Source of the DNA: Ascaphus truei
Lineage: Eukaryota > Chordata > Amphibia > Anura > Ascaphidae
Assembly (NCBI GenBank): GCA_036426205.1
Contig: CM071570.1
Location: forward strand, 2,309,997 to 2,373,996
DNA: 64,000 nt
Reading direction: 5' to 3'
Shown piece by piece: positions 9,541-21,968 of this stretch. Within the stretch, counting starts at the first letter, position 1. Each line of letters starts with the position of its first letter. The notes beneath the pieces were generated by a model that was given only the letters and a program-made list of their open reading frames with translations, was not told the origin of the DNA and did no database searches. The position numbers were made by a program, and so were the translations under genes.

Positions 9541-11370
9541 TTCTGGAAGGTTATCAACAACATATTCCAGCCTTCTAACCATCAACAACCAAGTAATATC
9601 ACTAAGGGAGATACTAGTCTGACAAACCCCACTGAAATTGCAAATGCATTCAATGATAAGTTAGTGGCACACCCCACAAAGTAATTAGCAAAACGCAACC
9701 CAAACCACAAACCTGAATCTCATCCTGGGAGTACCCACATAGCCCCACCCCCTCCTAACACTGCCCACAATTTTCATTTTGGTCCAGTATCTGAAGAGGA
9801 GATTACACAAGCGCTCCTCAAATTAAAACTAAGCAGCCAATGTGGACCTGACTTACTACAATCTAGGTTCCTACGACTTGGTGCCCCAGCCATTGCCAAA
9901 CCAATTGCTTCCATAGTCAACTCTATCCTGGCTGCAGGCCATATCTCTAAGACCTGGAAAACTGCCAGAGTTGTCCCAATCTTCAAAAGTGGGGACAAAA
10001 ACACTGTCTAAAACTACAAGCCAATCTCCCTTCTCCCAATTCTATCCAAAGTCATGGAAAAATGTGTCCACTCCCAATTAAGCGATTACTATGCCAAGAC
10101 AAATTTCCGTAGCCAATTCCAATCTGGCTTTCGCCCCAAACACTCCACCGTAACTACCCTGCTAAAAGTTTGCAATGAAATCCAGTGTGGAATGGAACGG
10201 GGACAACTCACTGGTGCAATATTCCTAGATTTTGGAAAGGCTTTTGATACTGTTGATCATGCTATCCTGCTTAACAAACTCCAGAGCTCTGGAATAGGGA
10301 AGCATGCTTTAAACTGGTTTCAGTCCTACCTATCCGGTAGATCCCAACATGTGTCCATCTCAGGCTCTAACTCCAACCCCCTGGATATCACCTGTGGTGT
10401 CACGCAAGGCTCTGTTCTGGGGCCCCTACTCTGCTCAGTGTTCATCAATGATTTTCCCACAGCTTGTAAGGAAGCCTCAATACACATGTATGCAGATGAC
10501 CCAATTCTATATGCACACAGCCATAGCCTCTCTGACCTTCAACACATACTTCAGTCTGACTTTTTGAGACTCGAAAACTGGATTTCCCAAAACAAACTGT
10601 TTTTAAACACTGACAAGACTGTAACAATGGTATTTGGGACCAAGACTACATTTTTAAAGCATCCAGCGACTGAGCTCCAGATTAGAACCATCGCTAACAC
10701 CACCCTAACTCCTGTCACTAGTTTAAAATACCTTGGCATATGGTTTTACTCCCACTTAACATTCGGGATGCACATTGATACCCTGACAACCAAGACCGAT
10801 GCCAAACTAGGGGTACTTTACGGGAACAAATCCTCCCTAAGTCTCCTGGTCAGAAAGCGTATCTCACAGCAGATACTAATGCCAATTATTGACTATGGAG
10901 ACCTCAAACTAACCTTAGCAAACTTGACACCCTCTACAATTCAATTAGTCATTTTGTTCTCCAATGCAACTACAACACACATCACTGCGAAATGCTCAAA
11001 GAACTAGATTGGTCATCACTCGAGTCTAGGCGGTGAGTTCACCTTTCCTGTCTTGCCTTCAAATTCTTTATGGGCAAGCTACCCAGCTATCTGAACAAGC
11101 TATCTGAACAAGCTCCTCACTCCTACCACATGCAGCACTTATCATCTGAGATCAGACTCCAAAAGACTGTTCATGGTCCCAAGGCTCAATAAAGTATCCG
11201 GCCGTTCCTCTTTCTCTTTCCGTGCACCCCAAAACTGGAACAACCTACCGCAGACTCTCACATCCACCACCAGTTTAAGTTCTTTCAAATCTAAGGCTGT
11301 CTCACATTTTAATCTGGTCTGTCTGTTTCATACGCCCATAATATATATTTTCTCTAACTGTGCATGAAAT
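9541..11370 (+). pseudogene. LINE reverse transcriptase and C-terminal region
   Basis: An earlier portion (9541-10053) reads EEEITQALLKLK, GPDLL and KTARVVPIFKSGDKN with a stop just before the YKPISLLPILSKVMEK motif. The long frame at 10054-11007 has FRPKHSTVTTLL, FLDFGKAFDTVDH, the GVTQGSVLGPLL motif and a catalytic box MYADDPILY. Non-LTR enzymes usually have YADDT here, so the Asp pair is kept and the next residue altered. NKLFLNTDKT and LKYLGIW follow. After a further frame break, 11173-11367 gives FSFRAPQNWNNLPQTL, the conserved tail of CR1/L2-type ORF2. Several stops show it is inactive. Confidence 0.88.
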
Positions 11371-11884
11371 GTCTTGTATATAATGTATACCCTGTTCATT
11401 TATGTAACTGTATTTGTAACCATGTATTATTTGTCTTAACTCTGTGCCCAGGACATACTTGAAAACGAGAGGTAACTCTCAATGTATTACTTCCTGGTAA
11501 AATATTTTATAAATAAATAACAACTGAAGACAGCTGCAGTAAAGGCCTGGCAAAGCATCACAAAGAAGGAAACCCAGCGTTTGGTGATGTCCATGCGTTC
11601 CAGACTTCAAGCAGTCATTGCCTGCAAAGGATTCTCGACAAAGTATTAAAAATGAACATTTTATTTATGATTGTGTTAATTTGTCCAATTACATTTGAGC
11701 CGCTGAAATAAGGGGACTGTGTATGAAAATGGTTGCAATTCCTAAACGTTTCATACAATATTTTTATTCAACCCCTTGAATTAAAGCTGAAAGTCTGCAC
11801 TTCTATTGCATCTCGGTTGTTTCATTTCAAATCCAATACAGAGCCAAAATTATGAAAATTGTGTCAGTGTCCAATTATTTCCGG

Positions 11885-11912
11885 ACCTGTGTGTTTGTGT
11901 GTGTGTGTGTGT
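11885..11912. repeat. (GT)n microsatellite
   Basis: A short GT run directly follows the presumed Tc1 right terminus. Confidence 0.8.
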
Positions 11913-11920
11913 ATGTATAT

Positions 11921-12505
11921 ATAGTTAGTCCAGTTGCGATAGTGCAGAATAAATGAGTTCTTCAGTATTAGGCGATACCTTTTTTATTTGGACTAACAAT
12001 TTATGTCATAGGACAAGCTTTCAAGAGTTTTCCTCTCTTCCTCAGGTCAAGAAATACTGATATACAACGGGTTCTACGACTTAGACAGGGATTGGGGGGA
12101 AAAAAAAGGAAGAATAAAGATTTCCAGGCACTGGAAGGGTGTTAAAACTGAGATAAGGAAGGTGAGAATTAGGGATGGGGGGGCTGTACATCCACAGCAG
12201 CACAGAGGGGGAAGAGGATGCTGGGGGGGAAGTTATAGGATGGCACAATAGCAGGGAGGACCATTACAACAAATTATGATAGTGTGTGAGAAACCTCATG
12301 TCTGCATTAAGTCCACTTGTTTTGGTGTCAAAGAGTCTTATCATTCTGAGCTCAAATGGTTTCCGTTCCATTCTTGGGTGCGTTTGAACATTCCATTGGG
12401 GATTTAGATTTTTAAATCATTTATGGAATGATCTGGTTGTGAGAAATGATTTCCCACTGGTGAGCAGTATCTTCCTTCTTCGAGGTGGAATATAGAGTGT
12501 CTATG

Positions 12506-12510
<5 letters not shown>
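11921..12510 (-). mobile_element. Penelope-like copy D, 3' half with endonuclease remnant
   Basis: Minus-strand translation of 12245-12500 gives YCSPVGNHFSQPDHSINDLK and, after frame changes, LRMIRLFDTKTSGLNADMRF then LTHYHN. This is the C-terminal part of a PLE GIY-YIG region of a different lineage from copy B. It is followed by a G/A-rich 3'UTR, a hammerhead-like motif at 12013-12046, and a tail containing gttagtccaaataaaaaag and ctgcactatcgcaactgg. A related tail recurs at 56822-56940. Confidence 0.75.
12013..12046 (-). ncRNA. Hammerhead-like motif of Penelope copy D
   Basis: On the minus strand: CTGAGGA, AGAGAGGAAAACTCTT, GAAA, GCTTGTC. AGAG pairs with CTCT as stem II. The core is intact, but stem I is not evident. 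Confidence 0.5.

Positions 12511-12541
<31 letters not shown>
12509..12541. repeat. (AC)n microsatellite
   Basis: About 16 AC units, next to the 5' edge of the Penelope copy D endonuclease remnant. Confidence 0.95.
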
Positions 12542-12542
<1 letters not shown>

Positions 12543-12879
12543 CCAAGGAATAGCGCACACATGTACATGTATTTTTCACCCAGTGTCACATATTTGTCCA
12601 GGTTGGACGTTACGACTCCGCATTACACGATCTTGGTGATACTCAGAGACTCACCTGGGAACTCGGTGAAAGGACAGTACATCTTTCGATGTATTCGCTT
12701 TGGGAGCAGGCTTGGTAAAGAGCCAGCATGGGCTGGAAACATTGCCTTCCCATAAAACCACGGTGACCTGTATTATATAGCGCAGACAGCCAGGTGTGTT
12801 GTACTGCATTGAGGTGACACTGTTTCTATTGTGTCGTCTGGTCACCCTGCTTTTGTTGAGTTTGCGTACCAATTATACA
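12542..12879. other. No recognised feature
   Basis: No coding similarity or repeat structure was recognised on either strand. Confidence 0.4.
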
Positions 12880-13105
12880 AAGTAATTTATGGTAAGTAAA
12901 AAAGTGACAAAAACCCTCCACAGTGCAGGAAATAAAAACAGCATTTCTGAGGACATTCACATCTCAGACAGGTCCACAAACCCGGCTCCCCCCATTGTGA
13001 CCCAGCATACACTGCTCCCACTGCAGCTACTGTAGGGGTTCTGGGTAATGACATGCAAACACACTCATCGTGTGCCACTTTTTGCTTGAAACAGAAAACC
13101 TCACG
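12880..13105 (+). repeat. Dispersed repeat, family I, copy 1
   Basis: This block recurs in the same orientation at 37188-37400. Shared strings include aaaaaagtgacaaaaaccct, attctgggtaa with acatgcaaa, and ccactgcag. I do not recognise the family. No RNA-polymerase III boxes or terminal inverted repeats were convincing. Confidence 0.65.
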
Positions 13106-15954
13106 TATCAAGGAAAATGTAGTGCAGTTCTTGGGCACAATAACTGCATCATATGTAGCAAAGAAAGCAATAGGATTTATTTCTTTGTTGCATTTGTGAT
13201 ACACAGAACCCCATAGACTCCCAAAGATGTAGTGACCTTTCCTTTGGCCTCCATAGGTAAACATTTCATTCCAAAATGCTGGTATCCATATTAATAAAAT
13301 ACCATAATATTCTATTTTATCTACTAAAAAATATAGCAAGCAGAGAAATAGGCAAATGGCAGTGTTTTACAATGATTTACAGTATGTGCAGATTCTGCAG
13401 TTTCGGCCCACAGGGGCGTGCTGAAGGCTGTTTTGCTCCTTACACACAGATGTGTAATGAGTTAATGCTTGAAGTATTTCTCTCTTTCTTCTACAGCATG
13501 TATCATGGGCTTGGTTTGGCTAAATCCTGAAAGGGCGTCAAGCCAGAGAAACCAGCACAATGGGATGGCCCGATGCCCAGGGGGGGAAACAGATTTGGGA
13601 GGTTTTAGTGGCCTGATCGATTACCTGTTTGGAACAACTGTAAAAGAATTTGTTGGTAATTTATTCTGCCAGTTTGGATGTGAAAGGTGCAACGCTGGGT
13701 CTCTCATCACCTTCGTACAGCAGAACTGCTCAGACTGGCAATAGGAGCCGGGTTATTCTAGGCTGCCATTGCATAATCAGCTCCCATCACTGGATTGCAC
13801 ATATACAGTTACATGGTAATTTCGGGTTGTAGGGAATATGTGAAGCCCTTCTCCTTTGTTCCTTACAGTCACGGTATTTATAGAATACCCTTCTATTTTT
13901 ATTCTTTGCTTCTCAATGCACAGAATGCAAGGGAACTCCAAAGTCTGGCTCTTCCTGCAATGGGGCTTATGCTTTCTATTGCCAGACGAGCTGTATTTGC
14001 TACAGTATATTTTTGAAAACGGCCTAAAAATATACATATTTACTTCTTTAAAAAAAAAAAAAAAGTTGTTTGTTAAATAAGCAGACCAGACTGTTGATTT
14101 TTTTTTAACGATGCTCGTCATTTATTGAATATTTGGCAGATGACATGGCTTCCAGTTTAAAGATATTTCCAACATGTGCAGGCTTTTCAATTCATAACAC
14201 AGCTATAAACAGATCTGACATACACAAACATACACACTTCCGGCATACCTGCCAAAATATTATTAACATAATGGTACCCAGTACCCCAGACATTAAGCAG
14301 GAGCCCAAAGTAAAACGTATGTTTTTGGGTTACATTCTTTATTGTAAATAAGTAGAATAAATGAATCTTACAAGGGGTGTTCTAGGCGTTAATATCTGTA
14401 AATGGACACATTATTTTGCTTTTGATAGATGTATACTAACTAAGCTTTGGTTGGCCGAAGGGTTTCTTAATCCTCCAATGAATTTACACTCCCCTTCCAA
14501 TACCGATATTGCTATTATTAGAACACAGCACAAAAAAGGGCATTTTACGGTATTATCAACATCTCCAGTATCAGCATGTAAAGCCAAGTCTAGAGAATAG
14601 TCTGAAAGGACCACATTCTTGTGAAATATTTGCTTAGATATTTCCTTATAGTTTTTTTTTACCATTTAACGTGGTTTGATAAATATATTATAAAAGGATT
14701 TTTTTTTGCATAAGTGATAGTATTTAGAAACCATTGTGGAAAGGATGCTGTAACCATTATACTTGTAACTCTACCAAATCGTGATAACCCTCATTGCTCA
14801 GCTAATACTACATTCGGAAATAGGACCTTAGTTACCCTGTGATTATTGCTAATCGTTCGCCTTCAGTGGGCTGGATAGACTGTGATGCATTTCACTGAAG
14901 ACACTTCAATACGAGTTCAATGGTTGCATCAAACAGTAACCTTTGTTGCCTCCAATATGGAAACATTAGCTGTGAAAGCGACAGGACATTGTAAACCAAA
15001 TGTAAATATCCAAAAATGCTGAGCTGCTTCAGACCCTGACAAGTGGCAGCTGTGCAAGTGTGCACAGGACTAGTGAACAGAAACACACAGAAACACCAGC
15101 ATGTGTCATGGGCTGTGATATTGCTGCAAATTTCAATATATCACTGAATAAGTCTTTTTAACCCTTGAAGCTCATCAACAAAAATATACGCCATGTTTCT
15201 TACCAGCAACAGTTGTAGTAGATTACATAAGCCACCATTGCCAATGAGGCAGCTGCAGACATCCGTATGTACATATGTGACAATCAGTATCACATGGCAA
15301 AGTATACGATCATTAAGCAAAGTGCTGGTCGTTCCTTTGAAGTGCATGGTGTTTGTAAAGGGTGAACAAAGTGCGTGGTATTTGTTAGAGGGCTAACCCA
15401 CTATGTATATGGTGTCTGTAAAATGGCAAGCATATTTTCTATTCATTAATAAAAAATTACATACATTTAAACAAAGGCATACAAATGAATGCATATTTTT
15501 GTATTGTTCTTGCTCCATTCACAACCACAAATGAAGGCATTTATGTCTGTACATAAACCATGTGAAATAAGGATTGCTAATTTAAGAATGGTATTTTGTG
15601 AAGTTCACACCTCACTGAAGTCCTAATCAGATTAGAATGGCTCAATACTAAGAATCATGCATGGGAAATAATGTTAAATGAGTCTTTCAAGGTCATCTGC
15701 CTCACGACACAAATACTGCATGTTAACTTTGTCAAAAACCCAAATTAACGGTGAATATGTATGAAGATGACACACACAATTGCACAATGCTGTACAATAG
15801 TCTTCTCTTGCATCAATACAGACCTCGGAGGATATAGCCTCCTGAAGCCGGCTATATTCAAGTGTCTCAGACAAAAACAGAATCAGTTGCAAATGCAAAC
15901 GTTGATATTTCCCATTCAAAATTATATACTGAGCAACTCCTCCCATATGCATGA
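13106..15954. other. No recognised gene
   Basis: Roughly 2.8 kb of AT-rich sequence without recognisable protein similarity or long repeats. Short A-runs occur (14046-14063). Open frames of 60-115 codons are scattered and lack splice or family support. Confidence 0.4.
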
Positions 15955-18900
15955 TGGTGTAAGAGAAGGATCCCATTGAAATGTACGGTGTGTAAGTGAG
16001 GGATCCCATTGAAGTGTACGGTGCGTAAGTGAGGGATCCATGAGTGTACGTGTGTAATGAGGGATCCCTTCTGAGTGTACGGGTGTTGTAAAGGAGGGAT
16101 CCCATTGAAACTGTAAGGCATTGTAAGAGAGGGATCCCATTGAAGTGTACAGTGTGTAAGTGAGGGATCCCATGAAGTGCACAGTGTGTAAGTGAGGGAT
16201 CCATTGAAGTGTACGGGGTTGAGAGAGGGATCCCATTGAAGTGTAGTGTGTAAGGGAGGGAATCCCATTGAAGTGCACAGTGTGTAGTGAGGGGATCATT
16301 AAAGTGGTACGGGTCGTGTAAGAGAAGATCCCGTTGAAGTGTAAGGCGTGTAAGAGGGGATCCCTTGAAGTGTACGGGGTGCAGTGAGGGGTCCTGTGAA
16401 GTGTCGTTGTGTAAGTGAGGGATCCCATTGAGAGGTGTACGGGGTATGTTAAGTGGGGATCCATTGATTGTTTGGGTTGGTAAGTGAGGGATCCCATTGA
16501 AGTGTACGGTGTGGTAAGAGAGGGTTCCCTTGAGTGTACGGGGTGTAAGTGAGGATCTCATTGAAGTGTACAGTGTTAAAGTGAATGTAAGGGAGGGATT
16601 CCCATTGAAGTGTACGGGGTGTTTGTAGTGAGGGATCCCATTGGAAGTGTGCTGGGTATAGTGAGGGATCCCATTGAATTGTAGGGGGTGGTTGTAAGTG
16701 AGGGTCCCATTAAAGTTTACGGGTGTGTAGGTGAGGGATCCATTAAGGTGTACGTGTTGTTAAGTGAGGGATCCCATTGAAATGTACGGGGTTGTTAAGT
16801 GAGGGATGCCATTGAAGGGTACTGTGTGTTGTAAGTGAGGGCATCCATTGATTGTAGGGGTGTAAGTGAGGGATCCCATGAAGTGTACGGTTTGATAAGT
16901 GGGATCCCATTGAAAGTGTACAGTGTGGTAAATGAGGGATCCCATTGAAGTGTACGGGGTGTAAGTGAGGGATCCATTGAACTGTAAGGCATGTAAGAGA
17001 GGGATCCCATGAAGGTACATTGTGTGTAAGTGGGGATCCCTGAAGTGCACAGGGGTATAGTGGATCCCATTGAAGTGTAGGGGGTAAGAGAGGGATCCCA
17101 TTGAAGTGTAGTGTATAAGTGAGGGATCCCATTGAAGTGCACAGTGTGTAAGTGAGGGATCCCATTAAAGTGTACGGCGTGTAAGAGAAGGATCCCATTG
17201 AGATGTAAGGGTGTAAGAGAGGGATCCCCTGAAGTAGGGGTTGAATGGGATCCATGTGGGTGGTGGTAAGTGAGGGATTCCATTGAAAGTGTAGGGTGTT
17301 AAGTGAGGTGATCCCACTGAAGTGTACGGGGGTGTAGTGAGGGGATCCATTGAATTGTAGGGGGTGTAGTGGAGCGGATCCCAGAGGGTACGGGTGTGTG
17401 AGAGGGTCCCTGGAGGGTACGGGGTGTAAAGTGAGGGATCTCATTGAGTTACGTGTGTAAGTGAGGGATCCATTGAAGGTGTACGGGTGTTGTAAGTGAG
17501 GGATCCCATTAAGTGTACTTTGTGGAGGGAGGGATCCTCATTGAATGTACGGTGGGTGTTGTAAGTGAGGGATCCCATTTTAAAGTGTACGTGGTGAGGT
17601 GAGGGATCCATTGAAGTGTAACGTGTGTAAGTGAGGGATCCATTGAAAGTACGGGGTGGTACCCATTGAAGTGTAGGTGGTAAGTGAGGGATCCATTGAA
17701 GGTACGGTGTTGGTAAGTGAGGGATCCCAAATGTAGGGGTGTAAGGAGGGATCCCATTGAAGTGACGTGTTGTAAGTGAGGGATCCCATTGAAGTGGAAG
17801 GGTGTAAGGAGGGTAGGACAGCGGTAAGCGGGGAAGTGCGGGGGATCACATTGACATGTATAAGTGTATGGTGGGAGGAGCAGATCCCATTGAAGTGTAC
17901 GTGTGTAAGTGAGGGATCCCATTGAAGTGTACAGTGTTGTTGATGTAAGTAGTGAGGGATCCCATTGAAGTGTATGGGGGTGTAAGAGAGGGACCCCAAT
18001 TGAAGTGTACAGTGTGTGTAGTGGGATACCCATTAAAGTGTAACGGCTGTGGTAAGAGAAGGATCCATTGAAAGTGTAGGGGGTGTAAGTGAGGGATCCA
18101 TTGAAGTTTAAGGAGTGTAAGTGAGGGATCCCAGTGAAATTGTATGGGGTGTAAGTGAGGGATCCCATTGAAGTGTAGGTGTGTAAGAGAGGGATCCCTT
18201 GAAGTGTACGGGATGTAAGTGAGGGATCCCATTAAAGTGTACGGTGTGAGGTGAGGGGATCCCATTAAAGTGTAGGTGTGTAAGTGAGGGATCCATTGAA
18301 TGTATGGTGTGTACGTGAGGGACCCCATTGAAGTGTAGGGGGTGGATGGTGTAAGTGAGGGATCCCATTGAATTGTAGGGTGTAAGTAGGGATCCCATTG
18401 AGTGTACGGTGTGTAAGTGAGGGATCCCATTGAAAGTGTACAGTTAAGAGAGAGGGATCCCAATTAATTAAAGTGTAAGTAAAGGGATCCCATTGAAGGT
18501 ATGGGAGTGTAAGTGAGGGATCCCATTATGTAGGAGGTGTAAGTGATGGGAGCCCATTGAGTGTATGGGTGTGGTAACTGAGGGATCCCATTAAAGTTGT
18601 AAGGCGGTAAGTGGGGGAGGGATCCATTGAAGTGTACAGTGTGGTAAGTGAGGGATCCCATTGAAGTGTAGTGTGTAGTGAGGTATCCCATTGAAAGTCG
18701 ATGTGTAAGTTAGGGATCCACTGAAGTGTAGGGGTGTAAGTGAGGGACCATTGAAGTGTATGTTGTGTAAGTGGGGATCCCATGTGAAGGTAGGCATGTA
18801 AGAGGGGATCCCATTAAAGTGTACAGTGGTGTAGGTGAGGGGATCCCATTAAAGTGTACAGTGTGTAAGTGAGGGATCCCATTAAGTGTACGGTGGTGGT

Positions 18901-20315
18901 AAGTGGGGATCCCATTGAATTGGTATGGGGTGTAAGTGAGGGATCCCATTGAAGTGCACGGGGTTGTAAGTGAGGATCATGAATGTATGGTGGTGTTTGT
19001 AGTGAGTGAGGGATCCCATGGAAGTGAGCAGTGTGTAAGAGAGGGATCCCCTTGAAGGTTGTACGGGGTAGTGTAAGTGAGGGATCATTTAAGTGTACGG
19101 GTGGTGTGGTGTGTAAGTGAGGGATCCAGTAAAGTGTACGGTGGTAAGTGAGGGATCCCATAAAGTGTAGGGGTGTTGTAAGAGTGGGGATCCCATTAAA
19201 GTGTACGGTTGTGTAAGTGAGGGACCCATAAAGTGTACGTGGTGTAAGTGGGGATCATTGAAGTTGTTGAGGGGAATGAGTGTTGGTTGTGTGTTGATAC
19301 TGAGGATCCCACTGAAGTGAGGGTGTTTGTGTAGAGAGGATCCCATGAAAGTGTACTGGGGTGTAATGGAGGGATCCCATTGAAGTATACGATGGTGTAA
19401 GTAGGGATCCACTGAGTGTAATGGGAGTAAGTGAGGGATCCCATGAAACTGACTGTGTGTGTGTAAGTGAGGGATCCCATGTAAAGTACTCGTGTGTAGT
19501 GAGGGGATCCCAATCAAATTAAAGTGTACGGTGTGTAAGTGAGGGATCCCATTAAAGTGTATGGTGTTTAAGTGAGGGATCCCATTGAATTGTATGGGGT
19601 GTAAGTGAGGGATCCCATTGAAGTGTACGGTGTGTAAGTGAGGGATCCCATTAAAGTGTACAGTGTGTAAGTGAGCGATCCCATTGAAGTGTACAGTAAG
19701 AGAGGGATCCCATTGAAGTGTATGGAGTGTGTAACTGAGGGATCCCATTGAAGTGTATGGAGTGTGTAACTGAGGGATCCCATTAAATTGTAAGGCGTGT
19801 AAGTGAGGGATTCCAATGAAGTGTATTTTGTGTTAGTGAGGGATCCCATTGAAGTGTATTTTGTGTTAGTGAGGGATCCCATTGAAGTGTACGGTGTGTA
19901 AGAGAGGGATCCCATTGAAGTGTATGGAGTGTAAGAGAGGGATCCCATTGAAGTGTATGGAGTGTGTAAGTGAGGGATCCCATTAAAGTGTACGGTGTGT
20001 AAGTGAGGGATCCCATTGAAGTGTATTTTGTGTTAGTGAGGGATCCCATTGAAGTGTACGGTGTGTAAGAGAGGGATCCCATTGAAGTGTACGGTGTGTA
20101 AGTGAGGGATCCCATTGAAGTGTATTTTGTGTTAGTGAGGGATCCCATTGAAGTGTACGGTGTGTAAGAGAGGGATCCCATTGAAGTGTATTGAGTGTGT
20201 AAGAGAGGGATTCCATTGAAGTGTATGGAGTGTGTAAGAGAGGGATCCCATTGAAGTGTATGGAGTGTGTAAGTGAGGGATCCCATTGAAGGGTATGGAG
20301 TGTATAAGAGGGGTA
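15955..20315. repeat. 4.3-kb tandem array of a 33-bp unit
   Basis: The consensus unit is gtgagggatcccattgaagt then gtacggtgtgtaa, roughly 130 copies, with GGATCC (BamHI) in most. The right third (19560-20310) is homogeneous and partly organised in a 99-bp three-unit period, seen at 20022 and 20121 through the variant tgtattttgtgttag. The left part is full of one-base gains and losses and partial units. Because 33 is a multiple of 3, the minus strand reads MGSLTYTPYTS repeated with few stops; this is a by-product of the period, not evidence of a protein. Confidence 0.95.
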
Positions 20316-21055
20316 TCCTATTGAAATCTATGATTTCAATCCCATTTAAGTGCATGATGTGGTTAACAAGGTGATCGTTATGGGCATAAAGTAGACTCCC
20401 TCCCATGGAGTGTAATATGTCCTTCCAAGATATCAATTTGATTCCATTTTCCCGTGTGACTGTTGTATGAATACATGCAAAGGAGAAGTGTACAGTTGCA
20501 GTGTGACAAATGCTGAAGTCATAATTCACTCATTGGAGTGTCTGTGGTAAGAGGGCAAGCCTGTTATACTAACAGCCAATCTTAGTTTTACACGTTTTGG
20601 CAAAGTTGCCTGACCTACACAATATATCTCTTTGCTGACAAAGGGGGAAGAATTAGAATTGGGACAGAAAGTTTTAATAAAAACAAAACCAGGCATACTA
20701 CTAAAACGGTTTCAAACCGGAGTTAATTTGCTGGGATTATCATGTGGAAAGATGGAAAACATACAGTTTGAGAGAAAGTGTATTTCATTTAGATAAAAAC
20801 TGACGTTGCAGCAAAGTTCTGCAGGGTCATCACTAGCATTTAAAATCAGCTTAGAACAGCTCCAAGGAGTTCCACTAGGCTCATAATTAGGCCATATCTG
20901 TGCAAACTAAACAGAAACAGATGCCCTCGCTCGGCTGGCAAGTGTTCATGGGGAACGTGCTCAGATGGGACAGTGAGTTGATGCAAATGAATCCCACAAA
21001 GCACTCCATGACCCCACGTAAGAGGTCCAATGTAAGGGTGAAAAAAATCAAATTA
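20316..21055. other. Flank of the 33-bp array, no gene recognised
   Basis: The first 200 bp contain diverging array-like fragments (catttaagtgcatgatgtgg). Beyond that no coding or repeat signal was recognised. Confidence 0.4.
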
Positions 21056-21968
21056 ATTTTTAAAGATACTAGTCATAAAATAATAGTGGAGGGGAGAACT
21101 CAATTAAAACCAGAGCTACCAATAACAAATACACTTACATATATTAGTGTTGTCACTATACCTAGAAACACCCAAAATGCCTGTCAGGCTCACTACTTAG
21201 AGCTGTGGATGGGGAAAGGGGTCCACAAAAGGCATTGGGTGTCTTGGTAGGGGTCCCAGAATAGGTGATCGAGTGAAACGGAAGGAGCTTACCATCCACT
21301 GAACACTGTAATGTGAGTTTGTAACAGTGTGAAGGTAGTGATCCCTTCAAAAGGAAAAATACCTGGGAACTATCAAGTCAAATAAACTCATTAAAGCTGC
21401 TGACCAAGCAATATCCTAGGTGTTTTTTAAAATAAATCAGTTCTGTACTATGTGCTATTTTTTTTGCTTTTTTTTAAAAACAACTCTGAATTACATGTTT
21501 AATGTATTATAATGTAAAAAGCTTTTCTGTTTCTATAACAACCATTTAGAAAGTCACAGATACTGTGTCAATACTCTGCAGCCATTTAGTGAACCTCTTA
21601 GCCAAATCTTGGCCGATCGATCACAGGAGAATGGATCGATCGGCACCATACCTAGCCAGGAATGGTGCAGGATCACCACGGTGTTATTGCACACCACTTG
21701 TCTCTCCCATTTTCACCCTGCGTTTTAATATTCTTTATTCTGAGTTCGAGCGGGGTGAGCTGTATTCCTCCCGCTGGTATTGCATTCCTATCCTATAATT
21801 CCCCCTACAGTAGTATCCACCCTACATGGGTCTGCACGATTCGTGGTTAGGGCAAGCTCCGATCTATAGTGTATATCTCCCGTTTGCACAGCGGTACTAT
21901 CATCTCTAGAGGCTTAACTGCCTCCTCAGACGTGGGGCGGCTTCCTGGCTAATAAGCACACTCTACTA

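Larger units (their letters stand above)
6121..11519 (+). mobile_element. CR1/L2-type LINE inserted in the Tc1 transposon
   Basis: The Tc1 coding sequence stops at AACAAACAAC (6120) and resumes with AACTGAAGACAGC at about 11519, bounding this element. From 5' to 3' it has a duplicated 5'UTR, a 2A-like motif, an AP-endonuclease domain, a reverse transcriptase and a C-terminal tail (FSFRAPQNWNNLP). It ends in a 3'UTR with tcctggtaaaatattttat and short taaa/ataac repeats. That architecture belongs to Jockey-superfamily LINEs such as CR1, L2 and Rex1; I cannot place the clade more finely. Stop codons and a 1,350-bp nested insertion make it dead. Confidence 0.85.
5113..11900 (+). pseudogene. Tc1/mariner-type transposon, 5'-truncated and split by two insertions
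   Basis: Transposase segments occur at 5113-5546, 5708-6120 and 11520-11648. They include the helix-turn-helix part (VAKSTVWCILRKKERTG), GRPRKT, the first catalytic region WTDETKINLYQN, the second QMDNDPKHTAK, and the third PDLNPIEHAFHLLKTKLKAE. The last segment is AAVKAWQSITKKETQRLVMS, ending GFSTKY and a stop. All three acidic residues of the DD34E triad are readable, but not in one frame (a shift near 5490 and others). The 3' non-coding end runs to about 11895 (gtgtccaattatttccggacc), resembling a Tc1 inverted terminus. The 5' terminus and its inverted repeat are absent, the left end abutting Penelope copy B. Confidence 0.9.

Noticed and set aside
10054..11007. A host gene with a reverse transcriptase domain
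   Set aside because: It is the LINE ORF2, with flanking endonuclease, C-terminal tail and stops.
13469..13744. Possible plus-strand exon after ctctctttcttctacag
   Set aside because: A good acceptor-like tract but no donor in a sensible frame and no recognisable protein.
15955..20529. Many minus-strand ORFs of 60-295 codons with repeated MGSLTYTPYTS
   Set aside because: They follow from the 33-bp period. Frames jump with every one-base indel and there is no start, splice or family support.
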